From NCBI GenBank assembly GCA_024509875.1, contig JAMPIV010006387.1:477501-541500 (forward strand): a stretch of 64,000 bases of DNA, read 5' to 3'. Below are positions 9,845 to 19,533 of the stretch, piece by piece. The stretch's first letter is position 1, and each line of letters begins with the position of its first letter. The position numbers and the translations under genes were made by a program. Origin of the DNA: Oreohelix idahoensis. Its lineage: Eukaryota; Mollusca; Gastropoda; Stylommatophora; Oreohelicidae. Under the pieces are notes generated by a model. The model saw only the letters and a program-made list of their open reading frames with translations, was not told where the DNA came from and did no database searches.

Positions 9845-10855
9845 TTACACCGTCAGACGAGTTCTCATGATGAATTCGACTGTTGTTTGAAGTTCCTCTT
9901 TAACTCCATATAGCTTTGAGTTTAGTGTTGAGTCATTGGGCCAGTATATCTTTCTTAACTGGTCATACAGAGGACAGTCCTGTAGAACATGCTCAGCAGT
10001 TTGTTCGTTTAATCCACATGTGCACAGTGGTGAAGCAGACAATCGTAGCTTGTGCATGTGTTTATTCAGTTTGTTATGCCCTGTCCTGAGTCGAAAAATA
10101 GTTGTCTGTCCCTGCCGGTCGAGAGTGTGATAGTCGTCTTTGGGTTGGTTTTGTTCTCTTCTGATAGTCTGGATAGCTCTCTTTTTCTCAAAGTATGTGA
10201 CTTCATTATCTTCTTGTTCACATTCTCCTCCCTTTTTTGCAAGTTTATCTGCCTTTTCATTTCCGGGTACATCACAATGAGATGGTACCCACTGAAGTAT
10301 GGTTCTCTTTTTGGCAGCTACCTTGTTTAGTTCATTTCTCAGATGCGGGAGTTTACCACCCTTGAGAGCTTGCAGGACAGACAGTGCATCTGTGAGGATG
10401 ACTACCTGGTGGCAGTCAGAGTTGGTGTTATAAATCATATTTGCAGCTTGCTCTAGAGCTTGAACCTCAGCTGTATAGTTGGAACAGAATTTACCAGTGG
10501 GAATGTGCCTAGTCTCATAGTGGTTGTCAGGATATGAGATAAAGATACCGGCACCTCCATTCCTAACAGCATTAGTTGCTGATCCATCTGTATAGGCATG
10601 TATCCATGATTGATCGGGATAGCTTTCTTGGATCATACTCAATGTAGCAGTTCGTTTTTGCAGATCATTATACTCACATCCACTTGTGAGACCACTGACT
10701 GTTGTATTAATATGGAGGGCACTGCTGGCCTGCTCCCATGGTACAGGGTATAGGGTGGGCTTCAGTGGTGTTGTCTTCATGGATAGGTCTTCTTGATGCT
10801 GTCTTATAAGTCTTTTCCCCCGATGCACAAAGCTGCTACGCTTTAGACGTCCCAA
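9845..10855 (-). pseudogene. LINE-C RNase H domain and C-terminal zinc finger
   Basis: This uninterrupted 336-codon ORF carries a complete type I RNase H: HAYTDGSATN (first D), NYTAEVQALEQ (E), VILTDALSVLQAL (second D) and WVPSHCDVPGNEKADKLAK (H and last D). A C-terminal CTCGLNEQTAEHVLQDC finger follows. RNase H downstream of RT is the hallmark of the I/Nimb/Ingi group of LINEs. The ORF is in a different frame from the RT upstream (one indel near 10860), so the polyprotein is broken although the RNase H itself looks functional. Confidence 0.9.
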
Positions 10856-10862
10856 TGCCAGA

Positions 10863-11830
10863 TCATATTAGTCTTGCCTTCATTGGGTGCATTGGCATAC
10901 TGTTGTACTTTTCCATCTGGATCATGGTTTTTGTGTCTCTTCTATGGGACAATGTCTGTAATCCAGCAACCTTCTGCATCTCTGTTATTGGTGTAGTTTT
11001 CATGGCTCCTGTAATGAGCCTGAGAGCTTGATTTTGCACCTTGTCCAAATACTGCAGATGTGAGTTAGCAGCTGATGACCATGCTGCTGAGCTAAACTCT
11101 AAGTGTGGTCTTATTACTCCATTATAAATCTTCTTTAGATTTCGTTCATTTGCTCCCCAGTTGGTACCTGCTAATTTTGTGAGTATGCCTAGTCGTCTTC
11201 GGGCCTTTCCTTCTGCATTTTCAATATGCTTATTCCATGTAAGCCTTTGGTCAAATGTCACCCCAAGATAGGTGGGGTTGCTTTCTTCCTTGATCACGGT
11301 TGTCCCTAGGTGTATGTTAGCTGATTTGTCCTTGGGGGCGAGGGAGAACAGTGTTGTGGAGGTTTTGTCTGTGTTTATTGTGATAAGCCATTTCTCTGCC
11401 CATGACACTAGCATGTCTGCTGCCCGCTGCATTCTATAATTTGCTGTGGTGACATTTTCATCAGCGCACCAGAGTACTAGGTCATCTGCATATAAGGCAG
11501 CTTTAACTCCTGCAGGGAGATCTTTCTCCAGGTCATTGATGTAAACAAGGAAGAGTGTTGGGGAAATTACTCCTCCTTGAGGTACCCCCTGATGGAGCAA
11601 CACTTTTCTGCTCTGCAGACCGTCAAGAGTGACTCTAGTTCTCCTGTTATGCAAGTATGACTGGATCCATTTCATCATGTTGCCTTGGATTCCACTTCTC
11701 CTAAGTTTTGCAATGAGGCCATCTTCCACACCTTGTCAAAGGCCTGCTTGAAGTCGACCCAGATCGTTAGGACCTTTTTCTTCTCCTGGAAGGCATCTTC
11801 TATTGCTTGAGACAAGTAAGTAACTTGGTC
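10863..11830 (-). pseudogene. LINE-C reverse transcriptase, catalytic part
   Basis: The minus strand encodes WVDFKQAFDKVW (motif A, in a shifted frame at 11730-11830), then in a 288-codon ORF MMKWIQSYLHNRRTRV, HQGVPQGGVISPTLFLVYIND and ALYADDLVLW (catalytic YADD). The thumb follows with TYLGVTFDQRLTW and VIRPHLEFSSAAW, ending in a QNQALRLITGAMKTTP block. All RT catalytic residues are present; at least two frameshifts separate the parts. Confidence 0.9.
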
Positions 11831-11832
11831 TT

Positions 11833-12372
11833 CTATACTGTAGCATTCTCTAAATCCAGCTTTGTTCCCGGCACCAGGATCTGCTCAGACTCTAAATACC
11901 ATTTCAATCTGTGGTTGACTATTCGCTCCATAGTCTTCCCAACACAGCTTGTGAGACTGATTGGCCGGTAACTTGCAGCCTCGGTCTTACATTTCCCTTT
12001 CTTTAGTATGGGTATTGTGATGGCTTCTCTCCATACTTGGGGTACCGTTCCTTTCAACCAGCTGTGGTTGAATATCTCAAGCAGTTTTGTCTTTGCTGCT
12101 GAGCTCAGATTTACTAGCATTTCGTTGCTGATTTTGTCTGGGCCGGGTGACTTTTGAAACTTAAGCTTGGAAATAGCCTTCTGTAGTTCTCCTAGTGTGA
12201 TGGGTTCCCTCATTGGGGCAGGAGTATCTGTCTGTCCCATGGTTGCCAGTATTTCTTTTCTTATCTCTCTCTGATGGTCTATGTTAATGGGTAAGTTGCT
12301 TTCTGAACTGTATCTTCTAGCAAACAAGTCTGCAGCTTGTTTTCCTCTGAAAAGTTTGCCACCTTCATCCAA
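11833..12372 (-). pseudogene. LINE-C reverse transcriptase, N-terminal part
   Basis: The ORF holds EELQKAI-like wording followed by KSPGPDKISNEML and VPQVWREAITIPILKKGK, then SYRPISLTSCVGKTMERIVNHRL. These are RT motifs 0 to 2 of jockey/I-type LINEs. A frame change near 11833 separates it from motif A. Confidence 0.88.
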
Positions 12373-12841
12373 TGTGATAGTCTGCCTTGGTGAGGAATGC
12401 TCTTCATTTAGAGACTTGACTAATCTCCAAAGTTTCCTGCCGTCTTTCTCAAGGTTCAGCGATGCCGTTTTAGTTCTCCAGCTTTTTCCGCTTTTCTTCT
12501 AGCTTTGTTCTCTGAAACTCTGCTACAGCCTTTTTCCATTTGTTGTGAGTTTCAAGTGAAGGCTGAGACTCTGCGTCCTTTCTAGCCTTGTCCATAGCTT
12601 CCTGACGTTCTTGGAGTGTGCTGGACCAGTATGGTATGTAGTTACGCCGGCATCCTTTGGGAATGGTTTCTTTTGCAGCTTGTAGTATGCATCTGTTGAA
12701 GTCTTTTACCACTTCATTAATGTCTCTGTTCTGTACCTTGAGGGTAGACAGCAGCGTGTTCACCTGATGCCTGAATAAACCCCTGTTTGGCTTTTTTGTA
12801 GTTCCATCTTGTAATGGCTGGGCCTGTACTGAGAGTTGCAC
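12373..12841 (-). pseudogene. LINE-C linker between endonuclease and RT
   Basis: It encodes a basic, helical linker including VVKDFNRCILQAAKETIPKG and YIPYWSSTLQERQEAMDKAR, the usual segment between the APE endonuclease and RT in I- and jockey-type LINEs. Frames shift at both ends. Confidence 0.75.
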
Positions 12842-13706
12842 TCTGGACAGTAAGAAAGATTGGGCGATGGTCGCTTCCCCCTAGTTGGTCTCCTACTTCT
12901 CTACTATAGATCCAGCTATATCTGGTGTGGAGAAGGCAAGATCTGGTGTTGAGGTTGTGTGCCATCCTCTGGAGTAGAAGGTAGGAGTATCTGTGGCATT
13001 ATTGACTAGGATTAGGGAGTGATCATCTTGCCAAGTTTCAACCTCTTCACCTCTGTGATCCAGATGGTTTTTATATAGCCCAGCTCTGGGAGTGGCTATT
13101 AAAGTCTCCAACTGCTATAAAGTTGGTGGCTGGTACCTGTATAGAGCTGAGACTCAGGGGTTTGTTGTTCGGACAGTAATAGTTCAGGAGTTCTATTTCC
13201 ATCTTGTCTACCTTTATCTGCAGCAGCTGATATTCTGCTCCATCCATGAAGGTTTTCCTTTCGTGTGCATGAATGTTATTCCTTACAAGAGTAAGTACTC
13301 CTCCTTTTCGTCTATCTTGTCTGTCGGATCTGAAGCATTGATATCCCCTTATTTTAAAGGTTTGATCTGCTTTCAAGTGAGTCTCTTGGATACAGCAAAC
13401 ACTGACTTGCTTCTCATACAAGATGTTTTCCAGCTCTGTCTTTTTGCTGTATCCAGCCTGCTTGCTGTTCACTCCCTCTGCATTCCAGTGCATCATGACA
13501 AGTGGCACTCTGGGTTTCTCTTTTTCTGTTTTGTTTTGGTCAGTAGTTCTCCTCCGCCGTCTGTTGACTCCACAAGACGGTCTAGAGGGTCCTCCAGTAG
13601 CTGAGGGTGGGCTCTGTCGAGGCTCAGAGCCCGGCACTGCACCTGCCTGGTGGAGCTCCACAGGGCGAGCACCAGAACGAGATTTATTTGACGGTGTACT
13701 CTCCAT
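12842..13706 (-). pseudogene. LINE-C APE-type endonuclease
   Basis: Spread over three frames are the endonuclease motifs: MHWNAEGVNSK, CCIQETHLK (catalytic E), NFIAVGDFNSHSQSW (D and N) and GGSDHRPIF (D-H). The ORF starts at 13706 with a basic, proline-rich N-terminus. The endonuclease nicks target DNA to prime reverse transcription. At least two frameshifts, near 13080 and 12930, break it. Confidence 0.88.
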
Positions 13707-14386
13707 AGAAAAAAAAAAGCGAGCTGCATGATACTGTGGTTTCCGGTGCGCCTTCTGGCCCAGTATCTAAGACTTTAGCACCTGTTCAACGGGAGAGTGG
13801 GCTCATCCCTAATCTGTTTATGTTCCCAGTAGTAGACTATTCGCAAGCAGCCTGGGGGTGTCACTGCTCTGCGCGGACCTTGTTTACCGAGGCGGCGTCC
13901 GAGCTCGTATGGTGAAAATATGGTTGCGTTATCTTCAAAATAGCCCTGTCTTTCCCGTGGCTTTTCTGCCATCCTGCAACTTTGAGTTAGGGAGTTCTGA
14001 GCTCCAGTCTCTTTCCCAGGCGTTTTATCCTGGCCTGGCACGCATACAGAGGACCCCACTTCTGGTTCTAAGTTAGCAGTTCGGGATAGGTGGGGTAGCA
14101 CACTGTGCATTCCCCGTCATCCAGGGGGCTCTCCAACTATGCAGAGCTTGCACAATGCTGTGCTCTGGTTCGGGGCTCTCCCAAGGAATCCTCACGTCCT
14201 GCACAGAGCCACTTCCCGATACCCACCACCTGCCAACCCTCCATTGTAGAAATCTCCTGCATGCGGCCATCCAGTCAAGAGCCAGTATTAAGTCTGGTGC
14301 CCAAGTGATCCCCCAAGCTCAGTGTGCAATGCTGGGTTCTCATCATGCTGCAACACAGGAGGGATTGTGATGCTCAGCCATCTCTC
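13707..14386 (-). other. LINE-C upstream region with a repeated 5' module
   Basis: No convincing ORF1. A block on the minus strand at about 14130-14270 (GGACGTGAGGATTCCTTGG, then GCATAGTTGGAGAGCCCCC) recurs in opposite orientation at 15205-15385. The block is therefore mobile or shared by several LINE families. ORFs that cross it lack recognisable domains. I read it as LINE 5' UTR sequence. Confidence 0.5.
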
Positions 14387-14770
14387 TCAATTCTGCACCG
14401 ATAAGTGACATCGGGGACTTAACTTTGCCTCAGTACTGGGAGGCCCATTTTCCGGGTACACCACACACAGCCAATTGAGGCAACGGTCGCCATGGGCGTG
14501 ATAGACGACAAACAGTGAAGAATGAGGCAAGAAAGCATTTAACCCATGAAGTGGGGGTGGATTGGTGCAGACCAGAGCATGTACCACTCGCCGGTGGGTT
14601 CTGCATCTACACCTATAGGGTTCCACCCACTCCTCAGCCCATTTAGTCTGGCCCCTCACCCAGGACCTGTCCGGCTTGGGTGACCCTGCCAGGAGTAAAA
14701 CTCCCGCCGGCATAGCTCCCGGGATCATTGAGGCGCTCAAGCTCTCCAACCACGGCAAGGTAGGCTTACA
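14387..14770 (-). other. LINE 5' UTR module containing AGTTTTACTCCTGGCAGG
   Basis: The minus strand contains CCGGGAGCTATGCCGGCGGG followed by AGTTTTACTCCTGGCAGG. A close counterpart lies at 30715-30860, just upstream of the LINE-A endonuclease ORF. It therefore appears to be a conserved 5' leader of RTE-type LINEs. Here no RTE endonuclease follows; LINE-C lies 3' of it, so it is a truncated LINE-A-like 5' end or a chimera. Confidence 0.6.
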
Positions 14771-15121
14771 TGTGGAGAGATCTCTGAACTAAAAGTTAGT
14801 TATCATCCAGCATTCTATTTGTGTCTGTCGTCTTGATGGCACATTCTGATTGGCTATTTCATGTCCATATTTTGATGCTATCTTCCCACTTGTAAACGCT
14901 GTCGTCCTCGTTCCCATGTGCATTCAACTTTGTCTTTCATTACGGTGGTTTTCAGCACCGTGTTATGTATCTTTATATATTCAGAATGATATATGTTCCC
15001 ATTTTTGAATCTGCCATTAATTAACTTTTCTTTCACTTCTACTTTTCCTAGGCCTTCGTTGTTGTCTTCTGTTCCATGAGATGCGCCCCATCCTTCTATT
15101 TGGCCTAAATTCTTCCATCTC

Positions 15122-15209
<88 letters not shown>

Positions 15210-15490
15210 TTGATGTTGCCTGCATGCAGGAGGAACTCTCTATGGACCCCATGACAGGCAGGGGAAGCTGAGAAGTGGCTGTGTAGGACGTGACGATTCT
15301 TTTGGAGAGCATCAAAACCAGAGACAGTATTTACGCTCTGCATATTTGGAGAGCCCTTGGGATGGCGGGGAACGCCTGTCCCTCCAACTTTGTCTATATT
15401 ACTGCCAAGATACGTGTAAGATTCTACATCTTTTAGTGGTGTTTCTTCAAGTTCAACCTTGTTATCATTTCTTGCATTTATTCTCATAAT
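14771..15490 (-). pseudogene. RTE-type LINE RT remnant, interrupted
   Basis: At 15390-15490 the minus strand encodes RINARNDNKVELEETPLKDV and YTYLGSNIDK, the RT thumb of an RTE-like LINE. After GGT it is broken by the reversed 5' module (15205-15385) and by a (GT)n run. The region 14880-15120 has an open frame with no recognised domain. A diverged copy of the thumb segment lies at about 46735-46830. Confidence 0.65.
15128..15208. repeat. (GT)n microsatellite
   Basis: About 35 to 40 GT units with one GC interruption, ending in a short (AT)n. Confidence 0.97.
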
Positions 15491-15499
15491 CTTTGTCTT

Positions 15500-16300
15500 T
15501 TCCCTGTGTATATATATATATATGTATAAACGTACTGACTGTCATTGTTAATGTGTTATTTGTTTGGAAATCCATTTGTTCTGTATTGTTCTATTTAATT
15601 TTAGTTATCCTTGCTATTATGGTAAGTGTATTTACGTTTTGACACTACCATATATGCCCCTGTGTCGTTCCCAGAGTTCTGTAGTAAAACAAATAAGGAA
15701 TAGTAGAACTACGTGCTGGGACATGTTGTGAGAGTCGACTAATATGATATTGTGCTCGAGACTGGCAGCCACATTATATCAAACAAACTGCTACATAGTT
15801 GCCATAGATACAAGAGCAATGTGGTTGGGGGGGTCTCTTTGACGCGGATTCTGTGCAGAAGTGAGTTTTTTGTCGCAGATCGTGAAATCGATCACAATAA
15901 TAGAAAGAAAAGAACGCTAGATCTGGCCATTGGAGGAACATTAAGGCAGATAACCAAGAAATTGCTAGTAGGTAATTCTCGAAGTATATTACTTCCCTTA
16001 GTAAGACTTTTCGTAAAGAAACGACATTGTAAATGCTTTCCTTTTGTTTTTATAAATAAATTTTCGTAATAATTAATAATTATTTATTTAAAAATTATCT
16101 ATGATAGGAAACTCTTTACAGAGCGATACAACAGGAAGCAATCTGATCATCAGAAGAGTCCCCCCATCCGACATCTATAAAGTAACTATCCCAATCCCAT
16201 CACAACTAACATAATTACCGATGTATGTTATGTCGATCGGTCACACTCAAAATAGTAACGCGCCAGAAAAAAAAGTGCGCAACGCACGGTGTGCAACTTA
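15500..16300. other. Unassigned AT-rich interval
   Basis: It contains a short (TA)n at about 15509-15520 and an open frame of 105 codons at 15752-16069 (plus) with no domain that I recognise. The frame lacks repeats elsewhere in the window and has no visible splice or promoter context. I do not call it a gene. The interval ends at the 8-bp TSD CGCGGCGT of LINE-A. Confidence 0.4.
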
Positions 16301-16308
16301 CGCGGCGT

Positions 16309-17200
16309 CTTCTTTTTCTTCTTTGATCCATAACCACCAACCGTCAAAGCAGTCAGCGGCCATCACGCCTGGTGGCGTCTAGAAGGGCAGCAACAAATTG
16401 ATTCCACTTTGCTCGGTAGGCGGCCATCCCTCGTACAGTGCCCCAACTGTGGTTCATTCTTTGCATCTCAGCTTCCACAGTTCTCCGCCAAGTTGTTTTT
16501 GGTCGGCCTCTCGGGGGTCCATAGCATAGCTGTTCGTGTGATGGTATCAGGGTCCCTTCTGAGGACATGGTCAACCCAACTCCAGCGTCTGCCAGCTATG
16601 ATGGTGTGGATGTCCTCCTGGTTACTCCGAATAAGTAATTCTTGGTTGCGGATGGTGTTTGGCCAAAAGATTCGGAGAATTTTCCTTAGGCAGATTGTGG
16701 GGAAGGAGGACAATTTCGACATTTCCTTCTCTGTTACTCTCCAACATTCCGCACCATAGAGAAGCACAGAAAGTACGCAGCTCTCATACAGTCTTAATTT
16801 GGTGTTTGTGCTGTACTGGGAAGACTTCCAAATGTTGTTGAGAATAGCAAAGGCTGTTCTCGCTTTATTCATTCTGTTGTTAATGTCCTTGCTTGTTCCG
16901 CCGTCAGGTGTTACTATGCTTCCTAGGTAAGTAAATGTGTCTGTCTGTTCTAACTTCTGGTTCTTTACTGTTATTGGCTCAGGATTGCCCACATTTAGTG
17001 TCATGACCTCTGTCTTCTTCAAATTGATGTTCAGGCCAACCTGCTGGCCATACTTATTCAGTCTATCGGTTTTGTCTTGAATGTGTTGGTGTGAATGCGC
17101 GAGTAGTGCAATGTCATCTGCATATTCCAAATCTTCCAGTGTAGAAAATGTTGTCCATCTAACTCCTCTTGGACTGCCCTCTGTTGTCTGGCGCATCACC
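16309..17200 (-). pseudogene. LINE-A segment 3: RT catalytic core to 3' tail
   Basis: The minus strand enters from the gypsy-3 junction in RT with MRQTTEGSPRGVRW, LEYADDIALLAHS (catalytic YADD), TYLGSIVTPDG and VLLYGAECWRVTEKE, then DHVLRRDP. A frameshift near 16512, in a run of five Gs, moves the last GRPKTTWRR-to-DATRRDGR segment to another frame. The 3' UTR and GAA-rich tail end at 16309, next to CGCGGCGT (16301-16308), which recurs at 30887-30894 as the TSD. It is the last third of one LINE whose other parts lie at 26059-26096 and 28494-30886. Confidence 0.9.
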
Positions 17201-18084
17201 TGTTACAAGAGGATATATGATTTGTAGCAACTAGGTAGTAAGCTCGGATAAAAGTTGCACATTTTAGTTGTTGAACTGCAATAGAGATATATTATAGTTT
17301 TTGCTTTACGATGTTGAAAGCGAGGAGCATAATTTGCGTAGTTTTAATGTGACGTGTCGCGTTGGTAAGGTAGCACGTGACAACATTGTATTTGTACCCA
17401 TATGTTGTTATATTTGGTCCTAGACGGACGGAAGTTTTTGAAGTCTCCCAGTAGAAGGATATTTATATCAAGGATTTTCTTGATGAATAGGTATTTGGGT
17501 CAGCCTATACTTGGTGGATACAATATTATATCTCAGTAATGAACGGGATTTATGTTCGAAGAGGAGAATGTATTTTCGGGAGCAATCTTAATGGAAAGTA
17601 TCCAAGAAGGTCACCTTAGTCGCGTAAGTTGAGTTGTTCGATACCGGATTGCCTATCTAGGAATCACGAGTAAATAGCTTGACTGTACCACGACTGAAGG
17701 AAGTGACGAATTATGATGTATTAATTGAATTCTGATGAACTGCATTTTATTTGGATGTGATGTGCTATTAAATTGTACTCTGTTCGGACTCTGAACACCA
17801 CGGACTTATCAGTTGATATTATTGAAAGTTCAGACTATTGACCCACTATTCATGTTTGTCAGCACGGCATTAGAAGCTCTACCATTTGAAGTATTTATCA
17901 AAACTAATATTACAACAAAACAGTGATTATAAACCGGCACACATGGAAGTTAGCAGAGAATACCATAACAAACGGTGGCAACAACCAGAATAAAACTAAT
18001 AACAATGGAACAATGAAGCACGATACAATCTGTGTAAGTGGTGATAATAAGTTTTGTTCATCGGCAGGAAAATCCGATGTAACA
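17201..18084 (+). repeat. gypsy-3 5' LTR
   Basis: An 884-bp LTR with short terminal inverted repeats TGTTACA/TGTAACA, nearly identical to 25166-26058. AT-rich, with no obvious TATA box that I would defend. It supplies promoter and polyadenylation functions in an intact element. Confidence 0.95.
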
Positions 18085-18086
18085 AA

Positions 18087-18188
18087 GAATGGTTGGCCAT
18101 TGCGGGGATCGAGAATGGTTCGCCAGTCCGTGAATCGAGAATGGTTGCCAGCGCGTGAATCGACAATGGTTTGCTAGCACAGGGACCA
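18087..18188 (+). repeat. Four 25-26-bp tandem repeats just inside the 5' LTR
   Basis: Units begin GAATGGTTGGCCA, GAATGGTTCGCCA, GAATGGTTGCCA and CAATGGTTTGCTA, and three end ATCGA. The first starts three bases after the LTR, exactly where a primer-binding site is expected. Each unit carries a TGGTT-GCCA core. Whether these are duplicated primer-binding sites is inference; I could not match the tRNA. Confidence 0.7.
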
Positions 18189-19533
18189 AGTTGACAAGCT
18201 AACGAAGTAACGAAAAATTTTTTTCTTTAGTCCATGCAAAAGAGTGAGTTCAAGTCAAATGGAAAATAAAGACATTGTATCATTCGATTGACCTAGAACT
18301 AGAAGTGTTTACGATCGGCTAGCGCTCACGTGACTTGCAGTTAGTGACGTAACACGCCTAACAACGAAAGACTGTACAACGTCACCATTTCATGTCCAAA
18401 ATCCATAGCAGAAGTCAAGACCTTTCGCAATCTGTATCAAACTTCGATTTACCTTCAAAAATGGACCAAGAACTACACGAATGCTTTCAAAGCCACTAAA
18501 CCAGCTTCGAGGGAATCCCATCTGTACCATTGACAACTGCCAGCATCTTGCGGGGAAAACTTTCATACGCTAAAAGATAAGTAAACCCAGTAGTGGTCGT
18601 TTCAGTGCAAAATGTCGTCCATCGAATTATGTGGGCATATTTAATTCATGCATGTTCTATGTGTCTATCTATCTTCGTATGTTTTTTATTTGTGTAAGTA
18701 GGTTTGGTCGCCACAAGCTGACCACAAAGATTCTAATCGATTCTAGGGTAATTGAATATTTGCGAGTTGAATACAAGAGACCCCAAAGAAATAATTTTGG
18801 ACTCGTTCTGCTTGTTATTGCAAACATTTGATAATTGATGTTAGGTGTATAGTGATGGTAAATTCTGGTGTATTCTCCTGTATTCTATTTCAATTTTTAT
18901 TCATTTCTGTAATATGTTTGTAACTATTTCGTATTTTCTCCATCTTGCTATAATTTATTTTAATTGTTAATATATGTCTGTTATATAGAGTCCTGTGACG
19001 TCATCATTATTTGTACACATGTTTATTAACCCATATTTCGTCACCTTGAACTTCGCTGATACTTCCGAGTTTTATTTGGTTCAAGTAATCATGTTTTAAT
19101 GTTTGCAATTGTCAATTGTGAAATGTTAATGTCTTGTACAATTTTATTTATGGTTTGTTTAGTCTTTATTGATGTTTAAGCTTATACTCTAATAGGGATA
19201 GCTTACCTTAGTTGGGTATTAATATAATAACATATATTTTGATTAATTTTTGAAAAATAAATAAGAGGAACTTGATAATTGCAACTGTTTGCAGTAATGG
19301 CCCAGTGCACTAGTGTTTATCCATCATGACTAAGGCATGATGATATAGTATATTGACAAATAACTATAGGGTTATATTTCTTGGTGAATATGAGCATCAT
19401 GTTAGATATTAAGTAGTATAATTTTATTAAAAATAGTACTACGTTGGCCATTGAGTACACATAAATAATTTAATAATTTTTATTGGTGTTTACAATACAT
19501 TATTGATTAACTACATAGATCATTGATTTCAGA
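18189..19533 (+). other. gypsy-3 untranslated leader
   Basis: About 1.35 kb between the LTR repeats and the gag start. It is AT-rich with short meaningless frames, and no recognised structure was found by reading. A long leader could hold packaging signals, but nothing visible proves it. Confidence 0.6.

Noticed and set aside
13092..13604. 170-codon plus-strand frame opposite the LINE-C endonuclease
   Set aside because: Antisense shadow of a coding strand with clear APE motifs.
15017..15487. Protein with a poly-HisThr tract
   Set aside because: The tract is a (GT)n microsatellite read on the opposite strand.
15752..16069. 105-codon open frame as a host gene
   Set aside because: No recognised domain, homologue in the window, or visible gene structure.
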